Shown here one piece after another: positions 7,726-15,876 of a stretch of 19,023 bases of DNA. The position numbers were made by a program, and so were the translations under genes. Source of the DNA: JAQGMO01 sp050954505 (GTDB lineage: Bacteria > Pseudomonadota > Gammaproteobacteria > Burkholderiales > Burkholderiaceae_D); assembly GCA_050954505.1 (NCBI GenBank), contig JBPBPY010000260.1, positions 1-19,023 of the forward strand, read 5' to 3'. The notes beneath the pieces are model-generated. The model ran no database searches and was not told the origin of the DNA. It saw only the letters and a list, made by a program, of their open reading frames with translations. Every line of letters begins with the position of its first letter. Within the stretch, counting starts at the first letter, position 1.

Positions 7726-10700
7726 TCAGGGACGGTCTTCCGACTCATCGCTACCCGCGTCACTTCCGATCGTAAACAGTTCTTCAACTGGTTCGGTAAC
7801 CAAGGATCTTGCGAGACCGTCAGCGACAACCGAGAGCGAACTCGATGACCTGGAGGCACCGGCTCGCGGCATTCCACGGTTAACCACCAGAGGCAAATGC
7901 TCCTGAGCCAGATATTCATCCGAGCCGCCGATGCCGTACGAGCCCTGCTCCAATCGGGATGCTTCATCTTCCAACCCGATGTCTCGCACAATCTGGATTC
8001 GAATTGCTTCTGCCTGGTCACGTTCTTTCTGGCTGGTCCGGGTCCTTAACTGCGCAGGAGACAACAACGCTGTCAACGCTGCGGGTTGATAATCGAGCGC
8101 AGCGAGAATGGCAGCTTGTCCACGTTGTTTTTGCGCTGGCGAGGCAAACGCGAGTGCACACTGCAGCATTCTGGCTGCGCCCATATGCAGCAGCGGTTTG
8201 TTTGGCGATTCCGGCAAGAACGCTGGCAGCACGGACAACAGAGCATTTCGCGCCGTTTCATCCGGCGCCAAACGCTCCAGCAAGGCGTCGAGATCGTCTG
8301 CGTCGAGACCATAGCGATGATGGTCCCTTGCCGTCACAACGAAGTTCTGCTGGATGTACAAACCAAGCAGGCCGGCTTTTTGTCTGCGATCAAACCCCCC
8401 AAATGCATGCCATACAGATTGCCAGAGCGGCGCCATCTCCGCCAACGCCTCTGCGGCGGCCTGGCTTGATTCCTGGTCGGCATTCGCTTCCAAACCTGAA
8501 CAGACATCGAGATCGCCCAACAATGCTTTGAAGGCGGCGTCGTGGACGCTGGGCGGGCGTTTCAATACCTTGACTGCCGCACCAGTCAGTACGACACCAG
8601 GGATGCCTGAACCGACAGCGGCGCTGATGCCGATATCCTTGAACAGGTTTCCGTTGCCGGCAAATGAGTGTGCCATGCCAATCAGGATCCCGGCCAACCC
8701 GCCAAGGGTAGTGGTGAAAAGCGAACCAACCAAGGTCATCATCAGCGCCGCCAGCGCCTCGTTGGCGTTGATATCGAAATGCCGTGAGTGACTCAAATGC
8801 GGATATTCTTCCAGCAAGGCTTGATAGGCACTGGCCTTTTCAGTCCGGGTCGCTTCGGCGAGTCCGGCTACGAATTGCTTGTAGGCCTGTGCATGCGCGT
8901 TACTGGTGAAATTGATGCCGGCCGACTGGCAATATTTGATGATGCGAATGACTGCAATACCCTGTTCAACGCTCGCCTGCGCGTCCCTGCGGTGCTCAAA
9001 CTGGCGCAGGAGTGCGACCTTGGTGTGAACCGAGGCAATTTCCGGAAAGGTGCGTAACAGCCGCAAGAAGATGTTGCTTCCCTGCTCCGGCATTTCAGCC
9101 AGAAACGTTTGCAACAGGCGCAAGGCCGTATCCACATTGTGCCCGGGTACCAGCTTGCCGAAATCGCTCGCCAGTGTCGCAACCAGGGTTTTCTTTTGAC
9201 TTTCGAATTCGTCCGACGCGGCCAGAACCTGGTTGATCATGGCCAGGTAAGCTTGCTGTTCTTGCGCTGCCAGTGCGCCAAGTCCCTGGGTCTCGAGCTT
9301 GAGCAGCAGCGTTGTCCACTCGAGCAAGGACTGTTCGTGGAACATTGTCGACCACGCCGGCTCCGGATTGGCATGCAGCATCTGGGGTAGCCAACAAAAA
9401 GCCAGTGCGGATGCCTTGGCCTTCATTGCCGTTTCGAATGTCAGCGGATTGCCGGTTCCTTGAGCACCCGGCGCAAGGGCTTGTGCCAAACCTTCCCTGG
9501 CCAGCTGCAGCGCAGCGTCGCTTTCTGCGCCAGGCTGCGCTGCATGCCGGGCAATCGCCTCTTCCAGTGCACACTGTGCTTGATGGACTGCCTGGTTTTC
9601 ATCGACGATTTCGAGCAGGCGCTGCTCATTGTCCCACTCCAGGATGTAGCCAGCCTGGCCCAATGCAGATTGCGCAAACGACTGAACAAATTCCTCGACT
9701 GTTGGATAAGGCAGATTTTTTGCAAGGGAAACGACAAGTTCGCCAATTTTTTCCGTGCCAAGGGTAATCAGGCCGGTTGCCTCGGCAGCAGTAAAAGGAT
9801 TGCCACGCCATAGCATGGCCAAGGTTTCCAGCTCTTTTTCCGCAGCAGACAATTGCTGCGTGCCGCTGCCTGCAGAAAGAACATGGCTGCGTCCACGCGC
9901 CAGGCTCAAGTTTGCCAGCAAAGTTTCAGCTTCTTGAACTGCGGCATTACGGGCAATTTCGGCCTCGGCCGATGCAGTGATGGTTGTAGCATCAAGGGGG
10001 TTGGCTTGATATGCCTGCCTCGCATAATCATAGGCTGTACTGGCACCTTGCACTCGCACCTGTGCGGCGGCAAAACTTTCCTGTGCCATCGAAAACAGAT
10101 TCCGCGCATCCAGAATATTTTCTTTACTGAAAGCAATAATTGCCATTGATAAAGATAATTCCTTTTTACCTGAGAAATTGGTAGTCATTGCACCGAGGTC
10201 GACGATCTCGAAGGGTCGCAAATGTTTTGCCAAGGAAAGAATCATTTTTTCATCAATGGAAGCACACATTGATAATAAAAACGTCAGTCTTTCCTCTTGC
10301 GGCAATTGCGTGATGACATGCACAGGGCTGTAGTCCATTTCCTTCATCATGGCCACGCCAGTGGCTGCGGCGACTTCCGAAAGAAAGGCGGCGCCAATTC
10401 GCTCGATGCAAAATGCCGATTTTGCCAGTTGACCTGTGTACAACTGGCTGGCAAGTGCATGGGTTTGGCGCGCATGCTGCAACAAGGCTGCAATGCCAGG
10501 CTGTACGCTCTCCCCTGTGCCTTGACGTGTTTGAATGAACTGCCCCAGTTCTGCATGGCTGGCGTGAATCAGCTCATCGATGAATGCCGGAAGCGAAAGG
10601 GATTGACGGGCAAATTTTCCTTGCGCCAGATGGATCGACAGCAGCTGCCGATGCAGCACTTTTAATGAAGCAGTCAATTGTGCCAACAGCGGCGGTGTCA

Positions 10701-11361
10701 AAGGCGACCTCAGCAAGCCGGGAAGCGATGCCAGCTGAGCCAGGGCCCGGGCTTCATCCGGCAAGGCATGGCGGGCGATCATGTCATCCACCCGCGCAGT
10801 CGTCAGGCTGGCATTCATCCCGGCAGACAATTGCTGCATTTGCGCAAGATGATTTCTCACCGTCACCGCATCGGCCGCGGCGCTACCACCTTCCCATTCG
10901 GTCATTGTCGGGGCAAGCCTTGCCAGCACGCCCTGCAAAACGATCGCCGACTGCTGCAATCCTGTCTGCAGCAATGCCAGCCGCTGCTGGCCACGCTGGC
11001 CGGCAGCCATCGTGGCGAGACCCAGGTGCATCACATTCGCCAAGGCATGAAAATCGTCGAGTACGCGGTGCGTGCGTACGGCAAGGTCTGCAGCTTGCAT
11101 GGGTTGCAGGGGAAGGCCATGGTCGAGCAATTCAACAAGCGCGGCGATTCCTCCCTTGACTTTATCGCAAGACAGATCGACCTGCCGCGCTGCCGTCGCC
11201 GCTACCTCATTCAACGAAACCCTGGCAGGCCTTGATGAAGCAGGAAGTTCTTGAAGGGGAATGTTTTCAGTCGCCGCAAGCAAATCATCACGATGCTGTG
11301 GCAATAATGGCCTGGATTCGGTGTGAAACACACTCCGTGACAAGGATTCGAGCAAACGCAT
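7726..11361 (-). CDS. Uncharacterised 1211-residue mostly helical protein
   Basis: I do not recognise this protein and find no catalytic motif, P-loop, signal peptide or sequence repeat. It is rich in Ala, Leu and Gln and looks almost entirely alpha-helical, with long amphipathic stretches (for example 420-490 and 590-630). Residues about 868-897 and 908-932 are hydrophobic and Gly-rich and could form a membrane hairpin. The C-terminus has a Ser cluster (1171-1176) and an acidic tail (1193-1209). The ATG at 11361 has GGGAAG six bases upstream, and the single frame stays open for 3.6 kb, so the gene is real. DNA around 10111-10290 is visibly more A/T-rich than its neighbours. Large helical proteins without enzyme motifs include secreted effectors, which is a guess only. 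It stands alone, with 260 bp to livM and 417 bp to mnmG. Confidence 0.85.
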   Translation of the reverse strand: MRLLESLSRSVFHTESRPLLPQHRDDLLAATENIPLQELPASSRPARVSLNEVAATAARQVDLSCDKVKGGIAALVELLDHGLPLQPMQAADLAVRTHRVLDDFHALANVMHLGLATMAAGQRGQQRLALLQTGLQQSAIVLQGVLARLAPTMTEWEGGSAAADAVTVRNHLAQMQQLSAGMNASLTTARVDDMIARHALPDEARALAQLASLPGLLRSPLTPPLLAQLTASLKVLHRQLLSIHLAQGKFARQSLSLPAFIDELIHASHAELGQFIQTRQGTGESVQPGIAALLQHARQTHALASQLYTGQLAKSAFCIERIGAAFLSEVAAATGVAMMKEMDYSPVHVITQLPQEERLTFLLSMCASIDEKMILSLAKHLRPFEIVDLGAMTTNFSGKKELSLSMAIIAFSKENILDARNLFSMAQESFAAAQVRVQGASTAYDYARQAYQANPLDATTITASAEAEIARNAAVQEAETLLANLSLARGRSHVLSAGSGTQQLSAAEKELETLAMLWRGNPFTAAEATGLITLGTEKIGELVVSLAKNLPYPTVEEFVQSFAQSALGQAGYILEWDNEQRLLEIVDENQAVHQAQCALEEAIARHAAQPGAESDAALQLAREGLAQALAPGAQGTGNPLTFETAMKAKASALAFCWLPQMLHANPEPAWSTMFHEQSLLEWTTLLLKLETQGLGALAAQEQQAYLAMINQVLAASDEFESQKKTLVATLASDFGKLVPGHNVDTALRLLQTFLAEMPEQGSNIFLRLLRTFPEIASVHTKVALLRQFEHRRDAQASVEQGIAVIRIIKYCQSAGINFTSNAHAQAYKQFVAGLAEATRTEKASAYQALLEEYPHLSHSRHFDINANEALAALMMTLVGSLFTTTLGGLAGILIGMAHSFAGNGNLFKDIGISAAVGSGIPGVVLTGAAVKVLKRPPSVHDAAFKALLGDLDVCSGLEANADQESSQAAAEALAEMAPLWQSVWHAFGGFDRRQKAGLLGLYIQQNFVVTARDHHRYGLDADDLDALLERLAPDETARNALLSVLPAFLPESPNKPLLHMGAARMLQCALAFASPAQKQRGQAAILAALDYQPAALTALLSPAQLRTRTSQKERDQAEAIRIQIVRDIGLEDEASRLEQGSYGIGGSDEYLAQEHLPLVVNRGMPRAGASRSSSSLSVVADGLARSLVTEPVEELFTIGSDAGSDESEDRP

Positions 11362-11565
11362 GACGGGCTTCCCATTGATTCAATAAAGAATTCATCGACT
11401 GGCCCATCAGTCGGGGTCCAGTGAGGGATAGTTCCAGGCCGCGCGTAAATATTGTTATTTTTTTATTTTAGTTCTTGCCAGTCTGCATTTTGCCAGCCAA
11501 GCAGCTGTGTGCCCATTTCGCACGGCCTGTGCAGCGTGCCAATCGAACGATTTGTCTGCCGGGGG

Positions 11566-11619
11566 GGATTCCTGCGCCGGCAAGTTACCGGCCCAGGAAT
11601 CCTCCGCAGCATTGCTGCG
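11566..11619 (-). terminator. Tandem stem-loops just after livM
   Basis: The first stem pairs GGATTCCTGCGCCGG (11566-11580) with CCGGCCCAGGAATCC (11588-11602): 15 bp with one mismatch and a 7-base loop. A second smaller stem, CGCAGC/GCTGCG (11605-11619), lies between it and the livM stop at 11622. No T run follows in the direction of livM transcription, so this is not a classical intrinsic terminator. It could end the operon inefficiently or protect the 3' end of the liv mRNA. Confidence 0.45.
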
Positions 11620-11621
11620 TG

Positions 11622-12704
11622 TCAGCGCGCGGTTGCCGGCGAAGACCAGCGTTTCCACAATACACTGGCTTCACCAACCAGGCCCCGCCTGAACACCAGG
11701 ACACAAATGATGAAGATCAGCCCGGTGACGATGGTTACCGAGTCACCGAGCGTGGCAAACCATTCAATGCCGGTACTGCGTGCCAGCCAGCTGCCGAGGT
11801 CGCCCAGCTTGTTTTCCAGTGCGATGATGACGACTGCGCCCACGACCGGCCCCAGCAGCGTGCCCAGGCCGCCCACCAGCACCATCAGCACCACCAGCCC
11901 GGAGAGCGACCAGTGCACGTCCGAAAGCGTGGCAAAGCCCAGCACGATGGTCTTGGTCGATCCCGCCAGGCCGGCCAGCGAAGCCGAAAGCACAAATGCC
12001 AGCAGCTTGTAGCGTGCCACATCGTAACCCAGTGATACCGCGCGCGGCTCGTTTTCCTTGATGGCATTGAGAACCTGGCCGAAGGGGGAATGGATGGTGC
12101 GCACGATCAAGGCAAAACCGCCAATGAAGATGGCCAGCACCAGGTAATACATCACCAGGTCGTTGCTCAGGTCGAGCACGCCGAACAGGCGCCCGCGCGG
12201 CACACCCTGCAGCCCATCTTCGCCACCGGTGAACTTGGCTTGCAGGCAGACGAAATACAGCATCTGCGCCAGGGCCAGCGTCACCATGGTGAAATAGATG
12301 CCGGCGCGGCGAATGGCCAGCAAGCCCATCACCAGGCCAATCAGCGCGGCTGTTGCCGTGCCGGCCAGAATGCCGACTTCCGGCGTCATGCCCATCTTGC
12401 TCACCAGGTGGCCGGTGACATAGGCGGCAAAACCGAAGAAGGCCGCGTGCCCGAAGGACAGCAGGCCGGTATAGCCGATCAGCAGGTTGAAGGCACAGGC
12501 AAACAAGGCCATGCACATCAGGTTCATCAGGAATACCGGATAGACGGCAAACGGTGCGCCAGCCAGCAGCAGCACCGCTGCCACGGCGGCCAGCTTGGCG
12601 TGATTGCCCGTCTTGCCGGCTGGCCGGCGTTGCACGCTGCCAGTGCCGGCAGGGACAGGCACGGCAGAATTGAACCCGGCTTCTGTGGTCATTTTCGTTT
12701 CCAT
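11622..12704 (-). CDS. livM: Branched-chain amino acid-type ABC transporter permease LivM
   Basis: LivM is one of two inner-membrane permeases of the HAAT (hydrophobic amino acid uptake) ABC family; it pairs with LivH. The 360-residue protein has a variable, Ala/Pro/Thr-rich N-terminus of about 35 residues followed by 8-10 hydrophobic helices. Family hallmarks are LLSFGHAAFFGFAAY (81-95), FTGGEDGLQGV (158-168) and the ATPase-contacting loop AIKENEPRAVSLGYDV (214-229). The ATG at 12704 overlaps the livH stop by one base (TAATG) and has AAGGA upstream, so the genes are translationally coupled. It is the last gene of the operon. Substrate cannot be told from the sequence. Confidence 0.95.
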   Translation of the reverse strand: METKMTTEAGFNSAVPVPAGTGSVQRRPAGKTGNHAKLAAVAAVLLLAGAPFAVYPVFLMNLMCMALFACAFNLLIGYTGLLSFGHAAFFGFAAYVTGHLVSKMGMTPEVGILAGTATAALIGLVMGLLAIRRAGIYFTMVTLALAQMLYFVCLQAKFTGGEDGLQGVPRGRLFGVLDLSNDLVMYYLVLAIFIGGFALIVRTIHSPFGQVLNAIKENEPRAVSLGYDVARYKLLAFVLSASLAGLAGSTKTIVLGFATLSDVHWSLSGLVVLMVLVGGLGTLLGPVVGAVVIIALENKLGDLGSWLARSTGIEWFATLGDSVTIVTGLIFIICVLVFRRGLVGEASVLWKRWSSPATAR

Positions 12705-13588
12705 TATTTTTCCTTGCCGAACAGGCCGGCTGGCCGCACGATCAGCACAATGGCCATGATGATGAACACCACCGTGGCCGAGAGTTCGGGATAGAACACG
12801 CGCGTCAGGCCTTCGATGATGCCCAGGCCCAGTCCGGTGACGATGGCGCCCAGGATGGAACCCATGCCACCGATGACCACGACGGCAAAGACGACAATGA
12901 TCAGGTTCGATCCCATTAGTGGCGAGACCTGGATCACTGGCGCGGCCAGCACCCCGGCAAAGGCTGCCAGCGCCACGCCGAAGCCGTAGGTCAGCGTTAC
13001 CATCAGCGGTACGTTGATGCCGAATGCCTCCACCAGCTTGGGGTTTTCCGTGCCGGCGCGCAGGTAGGCGCCCAGCTTGGTCTTTTCAATCATGAACCAG
13101 GTGGCAAAACAGACGACCAGCGAAGCGGCCACCACCCAGGCGCGGTAATTGGGCAGGATCATGAAGCCGAGGTCGGTTGCGCCCGAGAGCGCGGCCGGTA
13201 CCGAATACGGCTGGCCGGAGACGCCATAGATTGAGCGGAAGATCCCTTCGAGCATCAGCGTGATGCCGAAGGTCAGCAGCAAGCCATACACATGGTCGAG
13301 TTTGTAGAGCCAGCGCAGCATGGTCTTCTCGATCACGATGCCGAACGCGCCAACCAGCAGCGGCGCTGCCACCAGCATGACCCAATAATTGATGCCGAAA
13401 TAGGACAGCCCCATCCAGGCGGCAAAGGCGCCCATCATGTAGAGCGCGCCATGGGCGAAATTGATTACATTGAGCAAGCCGAAGATGACCGCCAGGCCAA
13501 GCGAGAGCATGGCGTAAAACGAGCCATTGACCAGGCCAAGCAGCAGCTGGCTCAACATTGCCTGCAGGGGAATGCCGAAGATTTCCAT
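12704..13588 (-). CDS. livH: Branched-chain amino acid-type ABC transporter permease LivH
   Basis: This is the second permease of the HAAT transporter. It has 294 residues, close to the family norm, with about eight membrane helices. Recognisable parts are LGLAVIFGLLNVINFAHGAL (30-49), the cytoplasmic coupling loop GAYLRAGTENPKLVEAFGIN (173-192) and the C-terminal LIVRPAGLFGKEK. The open frame extends to 13759, but that extension translates a 9-bp repeat into a His/Leu/Tyr-rich tract, so ATG 13588 is chosen. No good ribosome binding site is seen before it, which is odd; it is separated from livK by 198 bp containing a stem-loop and repeats. Its stop overlaps the livM start. Confidence 0.94.
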   Translation of the reverse strand: MEIFGIPLQAMLSQLLLGLVNGSFYAMLSLGLAVIFGLLNVINFAHGALYMMGAFAAWMGLSYFGINYWVMLVAAPLLVGAFGIVIEKTMLRWLYKLDHVYGLLLTFGITLMLEGIFRSIYGVSGQPYSVPAALSGATDLGFMILPNYRAWVVAASLVVCFATWFMIEKTKLGAYLRAGTENPKLVEAFGINVPLMVTLTYGFGVALAAFAGVLAAPVIQVSPLMGSNLIIVVFAVVVIGGMGSILGAIVTGLGLGIIEGLTRVFYPELSATVVFIIMAIVLIVRPAGLFGKEK

Positions 13589-13635
13589 AACCGAGTCGCG
13601 TGAAAGGTGGAAGGGAAGAAAACACGAACGCAACG

Positions 13636-13689
13636 GGTGGTACAGGTGGTACAGGTAGTACAGGTGGAACCGATGGAACAGGTACAGAC
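13636..13689. repeat. Imperfect tandem repeat of a 9-bp unit
   Basis: The plus strand reads GGTGGTACA, GGTGGTACA, GGTAGTACA, GGTGGAACC, GATGGAACA, then a more degraded GGTACAGAC. The first two units are identical and decay increases to the right. The array lies in the non-coding space between livK and livH, inside the transcribed operon. Confidence 0.85.
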
Positions 13690-13719
13690 GGGCAGTACGC
13701 GTCGACGTGCGAACGATTG

Positions 13720-13776
13720 CATGGCCCGGGCGGACGTTGGCATCAACCGTCGATGCCAACGCCCGCCCGGGCCATG
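13720..13776 (-). other. Long stem-loop directly after livK
   Basis: Arms at 13720-13744 and 13752-13776 pair over 25 bp around a 7-base loop. The only irregular position becomes a G-U pair in the minus-strand RNA, so the transcript stem is complete. It starts 10 bases after the livK stop and has no T run after it. Such hairpins after a binding-protein gene commonly block 3'-to-5' decay or partly stop transcription, giving more binding protein than permease. Confidence 0.8.
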
Positions 13777-13786
13777 GCTGGCTAGC

Positions 13787-15004
13787 TTATTTCCAGGCCG
13801 AGCATTTGGTCTCGGACTTGAGGGTAAATGCCTGGTCGCCAGGAATGGCTTGCACCACCTTGTAGTAATCCCACGGATATTTCGATTCCGCCGGCGTCTT
13901 TACCTGCATCAGGTACATGTCGTGCACCATGCTGCCGTCGCCGCGCGTCAGGCCGTTCTTGGCATACATGTCATTGACCGGCGTCGACTTGAACTTGGCA
14001 ATGGCCTTGTCGCTGTCATCGGTGCCGATCGCCTTGACCGCCTGCAGGTAATGCATGGTGGCAGAGTAGTCCGCGGCCTGCAGGCTCGACGGCATTTTTT
14101 TCATCTTGGCGAAATACCGCTTCGACCAGGCCCGGGTCTGCTCGTTCTGGTCCCAGTACCAGCTGTCGGTCAGGTACATGCCCTGGGTCAGGTTCAGGGT
14201 CAGCGAATGGACATCGTTGATGAACATCAGCAGGCCAGCCATTTTCATGGTCTTGGTCAAGCCGAATTCATTGGCAGCCTTGATGGCATTGATGGTGTCG
14301 CCACCGGCATTGGCCAGGCCGAGGATCTGGGCTTTCGATGCCTGCGCCTGCAGCAGGAAGGACGAGAAGTCCGACGCCGACAGCGGATGCTTGACCGCGC
14401 CCAGCACCTGGCCGCCGGAGGACTTCACGACCGCTGCCGTGTCGGCTTCCAGTGAAGCACCAAAGGCATAATCGGCCGTGAGGAAATACCAGCTCTTGCC
14501 ACCCTGCTTGACCACTGCCGCGCCGGTGCCCTTGGCCAGTGCCACGGTGTCATAGGCGTAATGCACCGTGGTCGGTGCGCATTCTTCATTGGTCAGCCGT
14601 GCCGTACCGCCGCCAATGGCGATGAACAGTTTTTTCTTTTCCGACGCCACTTTTGCCATGGCCAGGCTGGTGCCGGAATTGGTGCCGGCAATGAGCATGT
14701 CCACACCATCGCGGTCGAACCATTCGCGCGCCTTGGAAGCGGCGATATCGGGTTTGTTCTGGTGGTCGGCGGTGACCAGTTCGATCTTCTTGCCGTTGAT
14801 GGCGCCGCCCATGTCGGCAATTGCCATGCGAATCGCTTCAGCGCCGCCCTGGCCGTCGATGTCCGTATACAGGCCGGACATGTCGGTGATGAAGCCGATC
14901 TTGATCGTGTCGCCTGAAATTTGTGCACTGGCAGGCAGCGACAGGCCGAAACCCGCAACTGCTGCCAGCACCGCTACCGAAATTGTTTTCATCTTGCCGT
15001 GCAT
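13787..15004 (-). CDS. livK: Periplasmic substrate-binding protein of HAAT ABC transporter (LivK-like)
   Basis: This protein captures the solute in the periplasm and delivers it to LivHM. It has 405 residues and a classical signal peptide (about 1-27, MHGKMKTISVAVLAAVAGFG, with probable cleavage after ASA). The mature part begins with IKIGFITDMSGLYTDIDGQGG, the start of the type I periplasmic-binding fold (Peripla_BP_6 class). TADYAFGASLEADTAAVV and PLSASDFSSFLLQAQ are typical of the class. ATG 15004 is chosen over the longer frame to 15109 because AGGAG lies six bases upstream and it leads directly into the signal peptide. True ligand unknown: the family takes branched-chain amino acids, amides, urea or aromatic and other organic acids. 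The association with a GMC oxidoreductase hints at something other than leucine. Confidence 0.93.
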   Translation of the reverse strand: MHGKMKTISVAVLAAVAGFGLSLPASAQISGDTIKIGFITDMSGLYTDIDGQGGAEAIRMAIADMGGAINGKKIELVTADHQNKPDIAASKAREWFDRDGVDMLIAGTNSGTSLAMAKVASEKKKLFIAIGGGTARLTNEECAPTTVHYAYDTVALAKGTGAAVVKQGGKSWYFLTADYAFGASLEADTAAVVKSSGGQVLGAVKHPLSASDFSSFLLQAQASKAQILGLANAGGDTINAIKAANEFGLTKTMKMAGLLMFINDVHSLTLNLTQGMYLTDSWYWDQNEQTRAWSKRYFAKMKKMPSSLQAADYSATMHYLQAVKAIGTDDSDKAIAKFKSTPVNDMYAKNGLTRGDGSMVHDMYLMQVKTPAESKYPWDYYKVVQAIPGDQAFTLKSETKCSAWK

Positions 15005-15105
15005 TGTCTTCTCCTTTTTTGATCTCATGATGGTTGCCTTGCTTCTGTGTGGCGTACTGCCTTGTGTTGTTGCCGTGCGTTCCAGGCATGCCGGGCGAGC
15101 GCTTC

Positions 15106-15876
15106 TCAAACTCCCAGCAAGACATTCAGTACCGGCATTTTCGCTTCCAGTTCGGCGGCGGCGAACGATTCGACGATCTGGCCATGTTCGACCACATAGA
15201 ACCGGTCGGCCAGCGGGGCGGCGAAGCGAAAATTCTGTTCCACCATCACGATGGTGTAACCCTTGGCCTTGAGTGTGGTGATCATCCGTGCCAGGGTCTG
15301 CACGATGACCGGCGCCAGGCCTTCGGAAATTTCATCGAGCAGCAGCAGCCGCGCGCCAGTGCGCAGGATGCGTGCCACGGCGAGCATCTGCTGCTCGCCG
15401 CCCGACAAACGCGTGCCCTGGCTGTGACGGCGCTCGGCCAGGTTGGGGAACATGGCGTAGATTTCCTCGATCGACATGCCGCCATCGGTCTTTGATACCG
15501 AGGGCGGCAGCATCAGGTTTTCCTCGGTCGACAATGACGAGAAAATGCCGCGCTCCTCGGGACAGTAGCCAATGCCAAGGTGGGCGATCTTGTGCGTCGG
15601 CAGGCCGATCGATTCCACGCCATTGACCTTGATCGAGCCACGGCGCCGGCCTGTCAAGCCCATGATGGCACGCAGGGTGGTGGTGCGCCCGGCACCATTG
15701 CGGCCCAGCAGTGTCACCACCTCACCCTGGTTGACGGCAATGTTCATGTCGTGCAGGATGTGCGACTCGCCATACCATGCTTGCAGGTTGGTGATCTCGA
15801 GCGCCCGTTTGCCTGCATCTGGCGCAGTGCCGGCAAAGGTGGCGGGCGGGCGTTCCAGTTGTGCGGCGTGAACCAT
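15106..15876 (-). CDS. livF: HAAT ABC transporter ATP-binding protein LivF, Walker A Lys replaced by Arg
   Basis: LivF is one of the two cytoplasmic ATPases that drive LivHM. It has 256 residues. The signature LSGGEQQ is at 157-163 and the Walker B with catalytic Glu, LLLLDEIS, at 177-184. The H-loop position is Gln (MVEQNFRFA), which is normal for LivF-type proteins. The Walker A reads GRNGAGRTT (58-66), with Arg64 (CGC) where nearly all ABC ATPases have Lys. ATG 15876 shares its A with the livG stop (TGATG) and has AAGGAG seven bases upstream, so the TTG one codon earlier is not used. A 101-bp gap separates it from livK. Confidence 0.94.
   Translation of the reverse strand: MVHAAQLERPPATFAGTAPDAGKRALEITNLQAWYGESHILHDMNIAVNQGEVVTLLGRNGAGRTTTLRAIMGLTGRRRGSIKVNGVESIGLPTHKIAHLGIGYCPEERGIFSSLSTEENLMLPPSVSKTDGGMSIEEIYAMFPNLAERRHSQGTRLSGGEQQMLAVARILRTGARLLLLDEISEGLAPVIVQTLARMITTLKAKGYTIVMVEQNFRFAAPLADRFYVVEHGQIVESFAAAELEAKMPVLNVLLGV

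Noticed and set aside
9332..9344. TGTTCGTGGAACA palindrome in the orphan gene as a possible third parS
   Set aside because: It lacks the CACGTG core and correct length, and lies in coding sequence.
12090..12794. 234-codon plus-strand open frame opposite livM/livH
   Set aside because: It is Gln/His/Ala-rich and entirely complementary to confirmed permease genes.
13589..13759. 57-codon N-terminal extension of livH
   Set aside because: It translates the 9-bp repeat into a His/Leu/Tyr-rich tract and part of the stem-loop; LivH proteins begin near MEIFGIPLQ.
13600..13785. Plus-strand frame with Gly-Gly-Thr repeats resembling collagen-like protein
   Set aside because: The repeat is produced by the 9-bp DNA array; the frame is only 61 codons and runs through the stem-loop.
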